Shown here one piece after another: positions 38,585-45,542 of a DNA stretch of 64,000 nucleotides. The DNA is from Paenibacillus sp. ACRRY (GTDB lineage: Bacteria; Bacillota; Bacilli; Paenibacillales; Paenibacillaceae). Each line of letters starts with the position of its first letter. The first letter of the stretch is position 1. Location of the stretch: contig NZ_JAKRNM010000005.1 of NCBI RefSeq assembly GCF_022346995.1, positions 328,625 through 392,624 on the forward strand, written 5' to 3'. Both the position numbers and the translations under genes were made by a program. The notes beneath the pieces are model-generated. The model was not told where the DNA came from and did no database searches. It worked only from the letters and a program-made list of their open reading frames with translations.

Positions 38585-39634
38585 ATGACCGATCATGAAC
38601 TGTTTGATGTAACGATTATTGGCGGTGGACCTGCGGGATTATTTTCTGCTTTTTATAGCGGTTTGCGTGAGATGAAGACCAAAATTATTGAATTCCAGTC
38701 TTATCTGGGCGGGAAGGTACATGTGTATCCAGAGAAGATGATCTGGGATGTAGGTGGATTGGAACCCCTTCCCGGTGCACAGTTGATCAAGCAGATGGTG
38801 AAGCAAGGGCTAACGTTCCAGCCAGAGGTGGTTCTTGGGGAGAAGGTCACGTCCATCACCAAGGATGAACGAGGCTACTTCGTACTGCACACGGCGTCGC
38901 AGGAGCTGCACTATTCCAAAACTGTGATTTTGGCAATTGGAGGAGGGATCCTGAAGCCGATTAAACTGGAGATTGAAGGTGCGGAACGATTCGAGGTTAC
39001 GAACTTGCACTATACAGTCAAATCGCTGGCACGGTTTAAGGACAAAACGGTTCTCATCTCAGGCGGGGGAAATGCTGCAATCGATTGGGCAAACGAACTC
39101 GCCCTCATTGCCAAACAAGTGTATCTAACCTATCGGAAAGATACGCTGAAAGGCCATGAAGCTGAAATATCCCGGCTTGAGAGAAGTGCTGTTGAATGTC
39201 TGCTGAACACAACGATCGAGAAATTGGTGGCCACGGATGACCATCAAAAGATTGAAACCGTGGTGCTGAAACGAAATGAGAACGGAGCATCGCTTGAACT
39301 GGCCGTGGATGAAGTCATAATTAATTATGGTTACGAACGTGATAAGGAATTGCTCGTGAATAGTCACATTAAGATTGATCTGAAGGATCATTGGATCGCC
39401 GGAACTTCAAACAGTGAAACATCCGTACCAGGCATTTATGCAGCAGGGGATATTTTGCACCATGAAGGTAAGCTTCATTTGATTGCAGGAGCGTTCCAGG
39501 ACGCAGCTAATGCTGTCAACAAAGCGAAACTGTATGTAGCGCCAGATGCCAATACGCAGGGGATGGTTTCCTCTCACAATGAATTGTTCACGCAGAAAAA
39601 CCGTGAGTTAATGAAGTATTTGTATACCAAATAG
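38585..39634 (+). CDS. Ferredoxin/flavodoxin-NADP+ reductase, type 2 (YcgT/YumC-like)
   Basis: A 349-residue thioredoxin-reductase-like flavoenzyme. The FAD motif is IIGGGPAGLFSAFYSG, the NADPH motif ISGGGNAAIDWANELA, and the C-terminal FAD contact GIYAAGDILHHEGKLHLIAGAFQDA. The CxxC redox pair of thioredoxin reductases is absent, as expected for type 2 FNR. It supplies electrons to ferredoxin or flavodoxin. B. subtilis YcgT of this family is Fur-regulated, and the Fur box here agrees. GGGGCG stands before the ATG at modest distance. Confidence 0.9.
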   Translation: MTDHELFDVTIIGGGPAGLFSAFYSGLREMKTKIIEFQSYLGGKVHVYPEKMIWDVGGLEPLPGAQLIKQMVKQGLTFQPEVVLGEKVTSITKDERGYFVLHTASQELHYSKTVILAIGGGILKPIKLEIEGAERFEVTNLHYTVKSLARFKDKTVLISGGGNAAIDWANELALIAKQVYLTYRKDTLKGHEAEISRLERSAVECLLNTTIEKLVATDDHQKIETVVLKRNENGASLELAVDEVIINYGYERDKELLVNSHIKIDLKDHWIAGTSNSETSVPGIYAAGDILHHEGKLHLIAGAFQDAANAVNKAKLYVAPDANTQGMVSSHNELFTQKNRELMKYLYTK

Positions 39635-39678
39635 TAAGTCGAGGGATAAATATAGTAGCTCTGATAGCTTCTACAAGA

Positions 39679-39724
39679 AAAAAGCCGTTCCTAAAGTCAA
39701 ATGACTTTGGGACGGCTTCTTGTT
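39679..39724 (+). terminator. Terminator after the reductase gene
   Basis: AAGCCGTTCCTAAAGTC pairs with GACTTTGGGACGGCTT (with a mismatch/wobble) around AAAT. T-rich tails occur on both strands, so it may serve the convergent monooxygenase gene as well. Confidence 0.8.
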
Positions 39725-39780
39725 GTTTATTAGGCCACAATGGAGCTTATAATCTCCATTAACGACCCCGAAATCTTATC

Positions 39781-40077
39781 TTAGTGTTTAACTGCTTCGC
39801 CAGCAAATACTTCCACGTTCATCGGTGCAGCCATGAATGCTGCAGCTTGTTGAACAAATCCTTGGAAATGAGCGCTTGCGTTGTGAGCAGCTGTAGCCGC
39901 TTCGTCTTTCCACAATTCGATCATGGTATACTGATGTTCTTGCTCAGTGCTTTTGTTCAGAACATAGCTGATGTTGCCTTCTTCATTGCGAGTTGCTGCA
40001 ACGAGTTCTTTGGCTGCTGCCAGGAATGCTTGCTCTTGATCCGGTTTAATGGACAGGTGTGCGTGAATGATAATCAT
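39781..40077 (-). CDS. Antibiotic-biosynthesis-monooxygenase (ABM) domain protein
   Basis: A 98-residue dimeric alpha/beta-barrel protein of the ABM/YgiN type: MIIIHAHLSIKPDQEQAFL at the start, NISYVLNKSTEQEHQYTMIELW in the middle, and HNASAHFQGF near the end. Relatives act as quinol monooxygenases or heme-degrading or stress proteins; no cofactor motif decides. GGAGG precedes the ATG at 40077. It follows the nitroreductase gene after 89 bp and is probably the last gene of a marR-nitroreductase-ABM operon, a set suited to quinone or electrophile stress. Confidence 0.85.
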   Translation of the reverse strand: MIIIHAHLSIKPDQEQAFLAAAKELVAATRNEEGNISYVLNKSTEQEHQYTMIELWKDEAATAAHNASAHFQGFVQQAAAFMAAPMNVEVFAGEAVKH

Positions 40078-40166
40078 GTGTGTTTACCTCCGTAATGTAT
40101 ATGAATGGTTTGATTGTTGCCAAAAGTTAATGGTGAGACAGTTCAATGAAAATTGTGATACGTCAA

Positions 40167-40817
40167 TTATGCCCAAGTTGTAATCGTATCAACTGGCAGA
40201 CGGTAGGATGGATGACCCTCTTTGGCTGATTTACCCATGGAGATCAGCATCACTGGTTGATAGCGTTCTTTGTCCATACCGAACGCTTCAGCGATTTGAT
40301 CTTTTTCATAACCGCCAATAGGGTTTGTATCATAACCGTGCGCACGGGCTACTAGCATTAATTGCATGGAAACCAGACCTGCATCAATCAGGTTGACATC
40401 GCGAAGAGCGGATTGCGGCATAACATTATAATAAGGCATTACTTTGCCCAGCTGCATATCTTTAACTTCTTGTGGCATATAACCAAGCTCTACCGCTTTA
40501 CTGAAAATTTCTTCCATGTATTCGATGTTGTTCATGTCAACAAATACACCAATGACTGCAGAAGAAGTCAACACCTGATTCTGATTGAATCTGGCAAGAG
40601 GAGCAAGCTTCTCTTTACCTTCAGCTGTGTCCACAACCAGGAAGCGCCAAGGCTGCAGGTTGATGGAGGATGGGGCACGTGAAGCTTCAGCCAGAATCTC
40701 GGTCATCTCTTCACGGCTGATTTTTACCTCTGGATCATAAAGTTTAACGGAACGACGGCCGTAAGTGATTTCGTTAAAATCGTTTGTTTTTTGAAATGTA
40801 CTTTGAAAGGTACTCAT
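40167..40817 (-). CDS. Nitroreductase family protein
   Basis: A 216-residue FMN-dependent oxidoreductase. Motifs: RRSVKLYDPEVKISREEM at the start, SRAPSSINLQPWRFLVV for FMN and quinone binding, and a C-terminal Gly-rich PIGGYEKDQIAEAFGM with PVMLISMGK. It probably reduces quinones or nitroaromatics with NAD(P)H. GAGGAGAGA lies before the ATG at 40817. The MarR-type regulator gene is 30 bp upstream on the same strand. Confidence 0.9.
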   Translation of the reverse strand: MSTFQSTFQKTNDFNEITYGRRSVKLYDPEVKISREEMTEILAEASRAPSSINLQPWRFLVVDTAEGKEKLAPLARFNQNQVLTSSAVIGVFVDMNNIEYMEEIFSKAVELGYMPQEVKDMQLGKVMPYYNVMPQSALRDVNLIDAGLVSMQLMLVARAHGYDTNPIGGYEKDQIAEAFGMDKERYQPVMLISMGKSAKEGHPSYRLPVDTITTWA

Positions 40818-40847
40818 TCAGTGGATCTCTCCTCTATATATAAGGTA

Positions 40848-41267
40848 TCAAAAATTGTGCTGCATGCGTTCCAGATAACTCGCAAGGTCCTGGATTTCAT
40901 CTTCATTGAAATCATGTAGTATCTGATGAATGAAATTTTTCTTCTCTACTTTGTAACCCTCAATATGTTTCCGGCCATCATCGGTCAGACGAACAAAGGT
41001 GACCCGGTTATCTTCCGGATTTTTACGTCTGCTCACCATGCCGTCAGCTTCGAGCTGCTTCAAGTGGCGGGTGATGGCGGCACTGTCGATATTGATGATT
41101 TTTTGCAGCATCGATTGGTTAATCTCGTCGACCTGGTCCAACTCATACAAAATCTCAAAGCGAGATGAACTGATTCCTGTGCACCGCTCGAACTTCGGGC
41201 TGATTTTGTTGCCAAGTGCATTAAGCAGATTGATAATCTGCTCTTCTTTTGAAACGATACGTGTCAT
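40848..41267 (-). CDS. MarR-family transcriptional regulator
   Basis: A 139-residue winged-helix dimer-forming regulator: ISSSRFEILYELDQVDEINQ, then the recognition helix region NIDSAAITRHLKQLEADGMV and the wing SRRKNPEDNRVTFVRLT. A Cys at residue 24 (FERCTGISS) could be redox-sensitive. GGGAGGT precedes the ATG at 41267. It is first in a predicted operon with nitroreductase and ABM genes, and TTGA/TCAA dyads lie over its promoter region. Probably an autorepressor that responds to phenolics or quinones. Confidence 0.88.
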   Translation of the reverse strand: MTRIVSKEEQIINLLNALGNKISPKFERCTGISSSRFEILYELDQVDEINQSMLQKIINIDSAAITRHLKQLEADGMVSRRKNPEDNRVTFVRLTDDGRKHIEGYKVEKKNFIHQILHDFNEDEIQDLASYLERMQHNF

Positions 41268-41385
41268 GACTAGACCTCCCGGGTGAATCTGGACATGAAC
41301 AACGGCTTATGTTCACACAATCCGATTGTGGCCTTTTTACGATGCCAATATTGATAAAAAATAATGGATGCCTCAACAATTGATA

Positions 41386-41407
41386 TGTCAATCATTGATC
41401 GCTCAAT
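41386..41407 (-). promoter_or_regulatory. Putative operator and -35 of the marR operon
   Basis: Two overlapping dyads, TCAATCATTGA (41388-41398) and ATTGATCGCTCAAT (41394-41407), cover the minus-strand -35 TTGACA (41386-41391). A -10 is less clear (CATTAT, 19 bp away). It lies about 120 bp before the marR start. Confidence 0.45.
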
Positions 41408-41536
41408 TAATATATCATGCCTCTTTTTATTTTGCAACCCAAAACAATATGAAAAAATATGCACATCAATTCAATTCCTTCGTAATCATGCTATGCAGTA
41501 GGATGTCCTGTTATAGACAGAAATATTGAGATTATA

Positions 41537-41566
41537 TTGTAAATGAGAATGGTTATCAACTATAAT
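41537..41566 (+). promoter_or_regulatory. Fur-controlled promoter with no recognisable gene
   Basis: TTGTAA (41537-41542), 18 bp, TATAAT (41561-41566). The spacer contains TGAGAATGGTTATCA (41544-41558), 12 of 14 matches to the Fur 7-1-7 pattern TGATAAT-N-ATTATCA. Confidence 0.65.
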
Positions 41567-41572
41567 AGGTGA

Positions 41573-41653
41573 AGAACTTGAGTTAAATTCATGTTTCAAA
41601 CAGCGAGATATGGAAGCATATCCCGGCTGTACAGAAGGGCAATATTTATTTTT
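41573..41653 (+). ncRNA. Candidate iron-regulated small transcript (sRNA or tiny peptide)
   Basis: Downstream of the Fur promoter no normal gene occurs before the convergent gene ending at 41708. The expected RNA of about 80 nt contains the hairpin GATATG-GAAG-CATATC (41607-41622), a C-rich stretch TCCCGG after it, and a T-rich end TATTTATTTTTAT. The terminator stem is poor. A 28-codon frame from 41591 (MFQTARYGSISRLYRRAIFI..., basic) is the alternative reading. The size and control recall the Fur-regulated sRNA FsrA or the Fbp peptides of Bacillus; sequence identity was not tested. Confidence 0.35.
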
Positions 41654-41707
41654 ATGGGTGAACGTCATGCTCAATAATCAGAAGTAGAATACAGCCAGAT
41701 TTAACAT

Positions 41708-42445
41708 TCATTCTCTGCCGACATGAGGAATCAGTGAACTCACTGTCTTGTATCGCATGGTACGGATCTGCTTCAGCTGGTTCATATTATCATCGAAGCT
41801 GATTTGGGCAGCCTGGGCCAGACCTTGGGCAAAATCCTTTTTATACATAAAGGGAGCCTCGGGGTACAGCGCAATAATATGCAGCTGATTCCATAGCGGA
41901 TAGTCCGGGTGGTGAAGCCACACTTCTTCTGTCTCCAGCGCATAGAAGCTGTGGCACCATTTTCGTTCACTCAAAATGAAGTTCATCGCAGGCCCATTAC
42001 GCTGGATCATAATTTTGCGGAATGCATCCAGTTGATCCAACTGAACATCGACATGCTCCACAACCTGCAGCGGCTTAAGCCAGCGTCTGCGGGTTTGTTG
42101 CGTCTGAATGGGATAGTTGCTGTTAGGTGTGCTAATGAGCAGTTCCTGTCGCACAGGGATAGCTTCCGGAAAGGGCTGCTGCTGATTCAGTTCTTGCATG
42201 AAGGCTGCTGCCTGATCCTTATTCGTGAGCTCAATAACGTGCAACATATTCCAGGATGGAAAATCACCATGTTTCTCGGTCGTAAACTTATGAGTGTAAA
42301 TGTTATAAGCATTGATGGATATGCCTATCTTGAGCTCATAAGCAGGAATGATATGAGTACGCAGGTGATTGTGATAATCGTGGAGCTTAGGTTTCGGGAT
42401 ATGATAACTGAGTGCAATGTAATAGATATGGTCGTGTGATTTCAT
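41708..42445 (-). CDS. Protein of unknown function with two repeated alpha/beta halves
   Basis: A 245-residue soluble protein of two similar halves. Half one (about 1-110) contains FPSWNMLHVIELTNKDQAAA; half two (about 125-235) contains YPLWNQLHIIALYPEAPFMY, with matching residues upstream (YYIALSYHIPKPKLHDYH versus VEHVDVQLDQLDAFRK). This suggests a duplicated dimeric alpha/beta-barrel such as ABM or EthD-like folds. No catalytic motif. AAGGAG lies 9 nt before the ATG at 42445. It is divergent from an AraC-family gene 133 bp away, its likely regulator. Confidence 0.75.
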   Translation of the reverse strand: MKSHDHIYYIALSYHIPKPKLHDYHNHLRTHIIPAYELKIGISINAYNIYTHKFTTEKHGDFPSWNMLHVIELTNKDQAAAFMQELNQQQPFPEAIPVRQELLISTPNSNYPIQTQQTRRRWLKPLQVVEHVDVQLDQLDAFRKIMIQRNGPAMNFILSERKWCHSFYALETEEVWLHHPDYPLWNQLHIIALYPEAPFMYKKDFAQGLAQAAQISFDDNMNQLKQIRTMRYKTVSSLIPHVGRE

Positions 42446-42578
42446 GTGTGAATGCTCCTTATAGTGTGGAAGTCAATAAAGTGCTTGTTATTGGATACGG
42501 ATAGTTACAGATTACACGTATGCATACAACCTTGCTGCCTCAATCGGGAGCATGAATATCTGAATTAGGAGGAAGTAC

Positions 42579-43463
42579 ATGTCAACATTTTATCTGCCAG
42601 AGCAGGTTGGAAAAGGAATGTATCAGTCGATGACCCTCGGATCGTACGCCACCTGGTCCTTCTGCGACATGACTCCCTGCAGGGATATCATCGTGGACGA
42701 GCAGGATGAAACGAGAGGATTGGTGCTTGCATTCAACTTGTCAGGGCAGCAGCAGTGGAGGAATCGCGATACGGGGCGTCGTCATGTGTTTCTTGAAAAC
42801 AGTTTTGGAGTGTTTGACGCCGGACCTTTTGCTGCGTCTAATGTGTTTGAGAAGGGGCAGCGGGTTGTGCAAATGGGACTACATATCCATCCCGGCCGGT
42901 ACGATCCCCTGCTGGAGGCGATACGTAAGACAGGTGCCATCAGCAAATTCAATGATCTATCTCCACATGCGGGAATGGATATGCCTACTTTGGCTCGTCA
43001 CGTGATTCAAGAGATGTTGGAGTGCAAATATATGGACGAGATTCGTGAGTATTATCTGGAAGGCAAGCTGACAGAGCTGCTTGCCATTGTGGCAGGAGAA
43101 CTAACGGGAAGAGACCAGACTGCTCTCCAAACTGTTAAGCTCAGTGAAACGGATCGTGCAGGACTCGCGACAGTCAAACGTATACTGGATGAAAATTATG
43201 CCGAATCTCCTACAATTCCGGATCTGGTGCGACCCGCCATGATGAATGAACACAAGTTGAAGCGTGCGTTCAAGCAGCAGTTCGGAATTTCCATTCATGC
43301 CTACATCATTCAAAAGCGAATGGAGAAAGCGTATGAGCTGCTTCATAGCGGCAAGGTCAATGTTACCGAGGCAGCCCAGCGGGTTGGCTACGTCAACAGC
43401 AGTTATTTTATCAGCCGATTCCGTCAGATGTATGGCTATAACCCAGGCATACTCAAAAAGTAG
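42579..43463 (+). CDS. AraC-family regulator
   Basis: A 294-residue regulator. The N-terminal 180 residues are an unassigned sensor region (GLVLAFNLSGQQQWRNR, VFLENSFGVFDAGPFAAS). The C-terminal double helix-turn-helix comprises SPTIPDLVRPAMMNEHKLKRAF and NVTEAAQRVGYVNSSYFISRF, typical of PchR/YbtA-type siderophore regulators by overall layout. AGGAGG precedes the ATG at 42579. It is divergent from the 245-residue gene and about 1 kb from a Fur promoter. The ligand is unknown. Confidence 0.86.
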   Translation: MSTFYLPEQVGKGMYQSMTLGSYATWSFCDMTPCRDIIVDEQDETRGLVLAFNLSGQQQWRNRDTGRRHVFLENSFGVFDAGPFAASNVFEKGQRVVQMGLHIHPGRYDPLLEAIRKTGAISKFNDLSPHAGMDMPTLARHVIQEMLECKYMDEIREYYLEGKLTELLAIVAGELTGRDQTALQTVKLSETDRAGLATVKRILDENYAESPTIPDLVRPAMMNEHKLKRAFKQQFGISIHAYIIQKRMEKAYELLHSGKVNVTEAAQRVGYVNSSYFISRFRQMYGYNPGILKK

Positions 43464-43475
43464 AATGAGCTATAT

Positions 43476-43522
43476 TTTACAAAGACAGATGTTATCCTAT
43501 ATACTTCAAGCTATTGATCAAT
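43476..43522 (+). promoter_or_regulatory. tetR promoter and operator
   Basis: TTTACA (43476-43481), 16 bp, TATATA (43498-43503); the core ATTGATCAAT of the local TetR-type operator follows at 43513-43522, around the expected start point. This position suits autorepression. Confidence 0.55.
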
Positions 43523-43550
43523 TAATTACTACAGTTAGAGGTGAAACGAC

Positions 43551-44072
43551 ATGGCCAAAGATACAACAGCTTCAGTTAATCGACGGAACGATATTATCTC
43601 AGCGGCAATTGATGTATTTGCAGAAATCGGATATTACCGTGCAACGACAGCGCAAGTGGCTGAGAGGGCACAAATTTCGCAACCGTATATTTTCCGCTTT
43701 TTCAAGACGAAAGAAGCCCTGCTCCTGTCTGCACTGGAAGTATCATGGACGCGAGTCATTGATTCATTTCGACAGGTTGTGGAGACAGCAGCATCCGATC
43801 AACTGGAGCGCGAATTGATTGAAGCATACGAGCAGATTCTGGAATCGCACCAAAGTGAAATCCTGCTTCAGATGCAAGCTCAGACCATTCAGGAAGATGT
43901 GATTCGTCAGGCGATGCAGAAAGGCTTTAGTGAAGTGAGAACGATGGTCTTGAATGCTTTTACCCATGCCGGCATTGCCGAAGCGAAGCAAAGAACGTTG
44001 GTTTTCCTGGCCATCGGCATGTTATGCAATGTCTCGATAGCACTGGATATGCCTGAGCTCAAAGAGAGATAG
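43551..44072 (+). CDS. TetR-family transcriptional regulator
   Basis: A 173-residue regulator. The N-terminal helix-turn-helix is RNDIISAAIDVFAEIGYYRA then TTAQVAERAQISQPYIFRFF. The helical C-terminal ligand domain ends with LVFLAIGMLCNVSIALDM, probably a dimerisation and ligand helix. AGAGGTG precedes the ATG. It is followed by an NAD(P)-binding epimerase-like gene with two operator copies between them, so it very likely represses both genes. Confidence 0.9.
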   Translation: MAKDTTASVNRRNDIISAAIDVFAEIGYYRATTAQVAERAQISQPYIFRFFKTKEALLLSALEVSWTRVIDSFRQVVETAASDQLERELIEAYEQILESHQSEILLQMQAQTIQEDVIRQAMQKGFSEVRTMVLNAFTHAGIAEAKQRTLVFLAIGMLCNVSIALDMPELKER

Positions 44073-44099
44073 GAAGGGTAAATGCCCTTTTTCAAAACA

Positions 44100-44167
44100 A
44101 GTTATTGATCAATCACTAAATATGCGTTATATTGTGTTCAGGAGTTGTGAGTAATTGATCAATAACT
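44100..44167 (+). promoter_or_regulatory. Two TetR-type operators around the epimerase promoter
   Basis: AGTTATTGATCAATCACT (44100-44117) and AGTAATTGATCAATAACT (44150-44167) are 18-bp near-palindromes exactly 50 bp apart. A promoter TTGATC (44105-44110), 17 bp, TATATT (44128-44133) lies between: the first operator covers its -35 and the second lies just after the start point. Confidence 0.65.
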
Positions 44168-44185
44168 AAATGGGTGAGAGGATGT

Positions 44186-45145
44186 ATGGAGATGAAAAAG
44201 GCGATTGTTATTGGTGCAACGGGCGGAACAGGCTCAGCCATAACACAGGAATTGATTAAGCGGGGGATTGCAACGATCGCCTATGGACGTTCACGGCACA
44301 AATTGGAACAGCTTGCTGCAGAGCTGGGTTTCCCAGATCATCTTCAGCTCGCTGTGGGCGATGCATTTAACTCGGATGAAATAGTTGCTGCTTCCCAGAA
44401 TACGGATGTGATGTTCCACTGTGCCAACGTACCTTACCATGAGATGGAGAGCAGACTCCTACCACTGGGTGAATCCGTTATGAAGGCAGCTGAACAGCTT
44501 GGTTTGAAAGTCGTGGTCATTGATGGGATCTATCCTTACGGGAGAAGGCAAATGAACGAAGTAACAGAAGAACATCCGAAGCAGCCACATACTCGAAAAG
44601 GAAAAACAAGACTCGCCTACGAGCAGATGTTATTCAGCAGCAGATGGTCCAGAGCCCAAGTCATGATTGTACGTTTGCCTGATTATTATGGTCCGACAGC
44701 GAATGAAGCCTCTTATCTGGGATCAACACTTGAATCCATTGCCAATGGGAAAATGGCTTTTTTCATCGGCAATATGAAAATACCACGGGAATACATCTAT
44801 CTGCCTGACGCAGCTGTTATGATAGTGGAGCTGGCAAGCAGGGAGAACACATACAATCAGAACTGGAATATACCCGGAGCTGGCATTATTGCAGGCAAAG
44901 AGATAGTTAGGATCGCACAGAGAGCGGCGGGTATGACGAAACCAGTAATGGCACTCGGGAAAATAGGACTGTCCCTGATTGGGCTAGGGGTGCCGGTCAT
45001 GAAGGAAGTCGTAGAGATGCTATATCTAACCAAGGAGCCTCTCGTATTAAGCAGGCAGAAGTATGAACACAATGTTGGTCCTGTGAAGGCAACGCCATTC
45101 GCAGAAGGGATTGCTGAAACGATTGCACAGCTTCAGAAAAAGTGA
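44186..45145 (+). CDS. NAD(P)-binding epimerase/dehydratase-like protein
   Basis: A 319-residue extended SDR-like protein. It begins with the dinucleotide motif KKAIVIGATGGTGSAITQEL; later marks are DVMFHCANVPYHE, VVIDGIYPYGRR (in place of the usual YxxxK, with Tyr and a following KTRLAYEQ) and VRLPDYYGPTAN. Function may be an atypical reductase or isomerase. Start codons at 44186 and 44192 are both plausible; GAGAGG lies just before. It is under two TetR-type operators and ends before a terminator. Confidence 0.85.
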   Translation: MEMKKAIVIGATGGTGSAITQELIKRGIATIAYGRSRHKLEQLAAELGFPDHLQLAVGDAFNSDEIVAASQNTDVMFHCANVPYHEMESRLLPLGESVMKAAEQLGLKVVVIDGIYPYGRRQMNEVTEEHPKQPHTRKGKTRLAYEQMLFSSRWSRAQVMIVRLPDYYGPTANEASYLGSTLESIANGKMAFFIGNMKIPREYIYLPDAAVMIVELASRENTYNQNWNIPGAGIIAGKEIVRIAQRAAGMTKPVMALGKIGLSLIGLGVPVMKEVVEMLYLTKEPLVLSRQKYEHNVGPVKATPFAEGIAETIAQLQKK

Positions 45146-45164
45146 ATATATTTTTTTAATAATT

Positions 45165-45184
45165 AGTAATTGATTGATCACTAA
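45165..45184 (+). promoter_or_regulatory. Degenerate TetR-type operator copy
   Basis: AGTAATTGATTGATCACTAA shares the outer arms of the two upstream operators but has a shifted centre. It lies 20 bp after the epimerase stop. May be a relic. Confidence 0.3.
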
Positions 45185-45218
45185 CATCAAAAAAATGATT
45201 ACTGCTTATGAATAATAG

Positions 45219-45252
45219 ACAGATCCGGAAGCAATAACCCGGGTCTTTTTTT
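45219..45252 (+). terminator. Terminator after the epimerase gene
   Basis: AGATCCGG pairs with CCGGGTCT (one wobble), followed by TTTTTTT. Confidence 0.75.
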
Positions 45253-45378
45253 ATATTTCCATGCCATGGTCATGAACGATATCATCTAATTTTTCAGTTA
45301 CGGACAACGTTTTTTCAGGTGTATTTCGTAATGGTCAACAAGCATGTTAGCTATTTTTAGATTGGATGACAATAAAGC

Positions 45379-45498
45379 TACCATCATATTCAAAAAAGCA
45401 AAGGGAACCCATATACTAACGCTAATATTAATGTCGTAGATGCAGGGATAGCACTGGAAAAACAAGTTGAATATGACATCAAATTAACGTTTGGCTAA
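45379..45498 (+). pseudogene. Possible 3' remnant of a lost gene
   Basis: A frame ending in TAA at 45498 reads as plausible protein for about 40 codons, ending NINVVDAGIALEKQV then EYDIKLTFG, but it has no start or ribosome site. In the adjacent frame just upstream, LAIFRLDDNKATIIFKKAKG also reads like protein, as if a frameshift had joined them. I do not recognise a family. It lies in a 397-bp gap (45146-45542) that otherwise holds only the operator copy and the terminator. Confidence 0.3.
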
Positions 45499-45542
45499 GA
45501 GTGAATCAGATCGATTAGTGTACCTTGAAGGGGTTGAGGATC

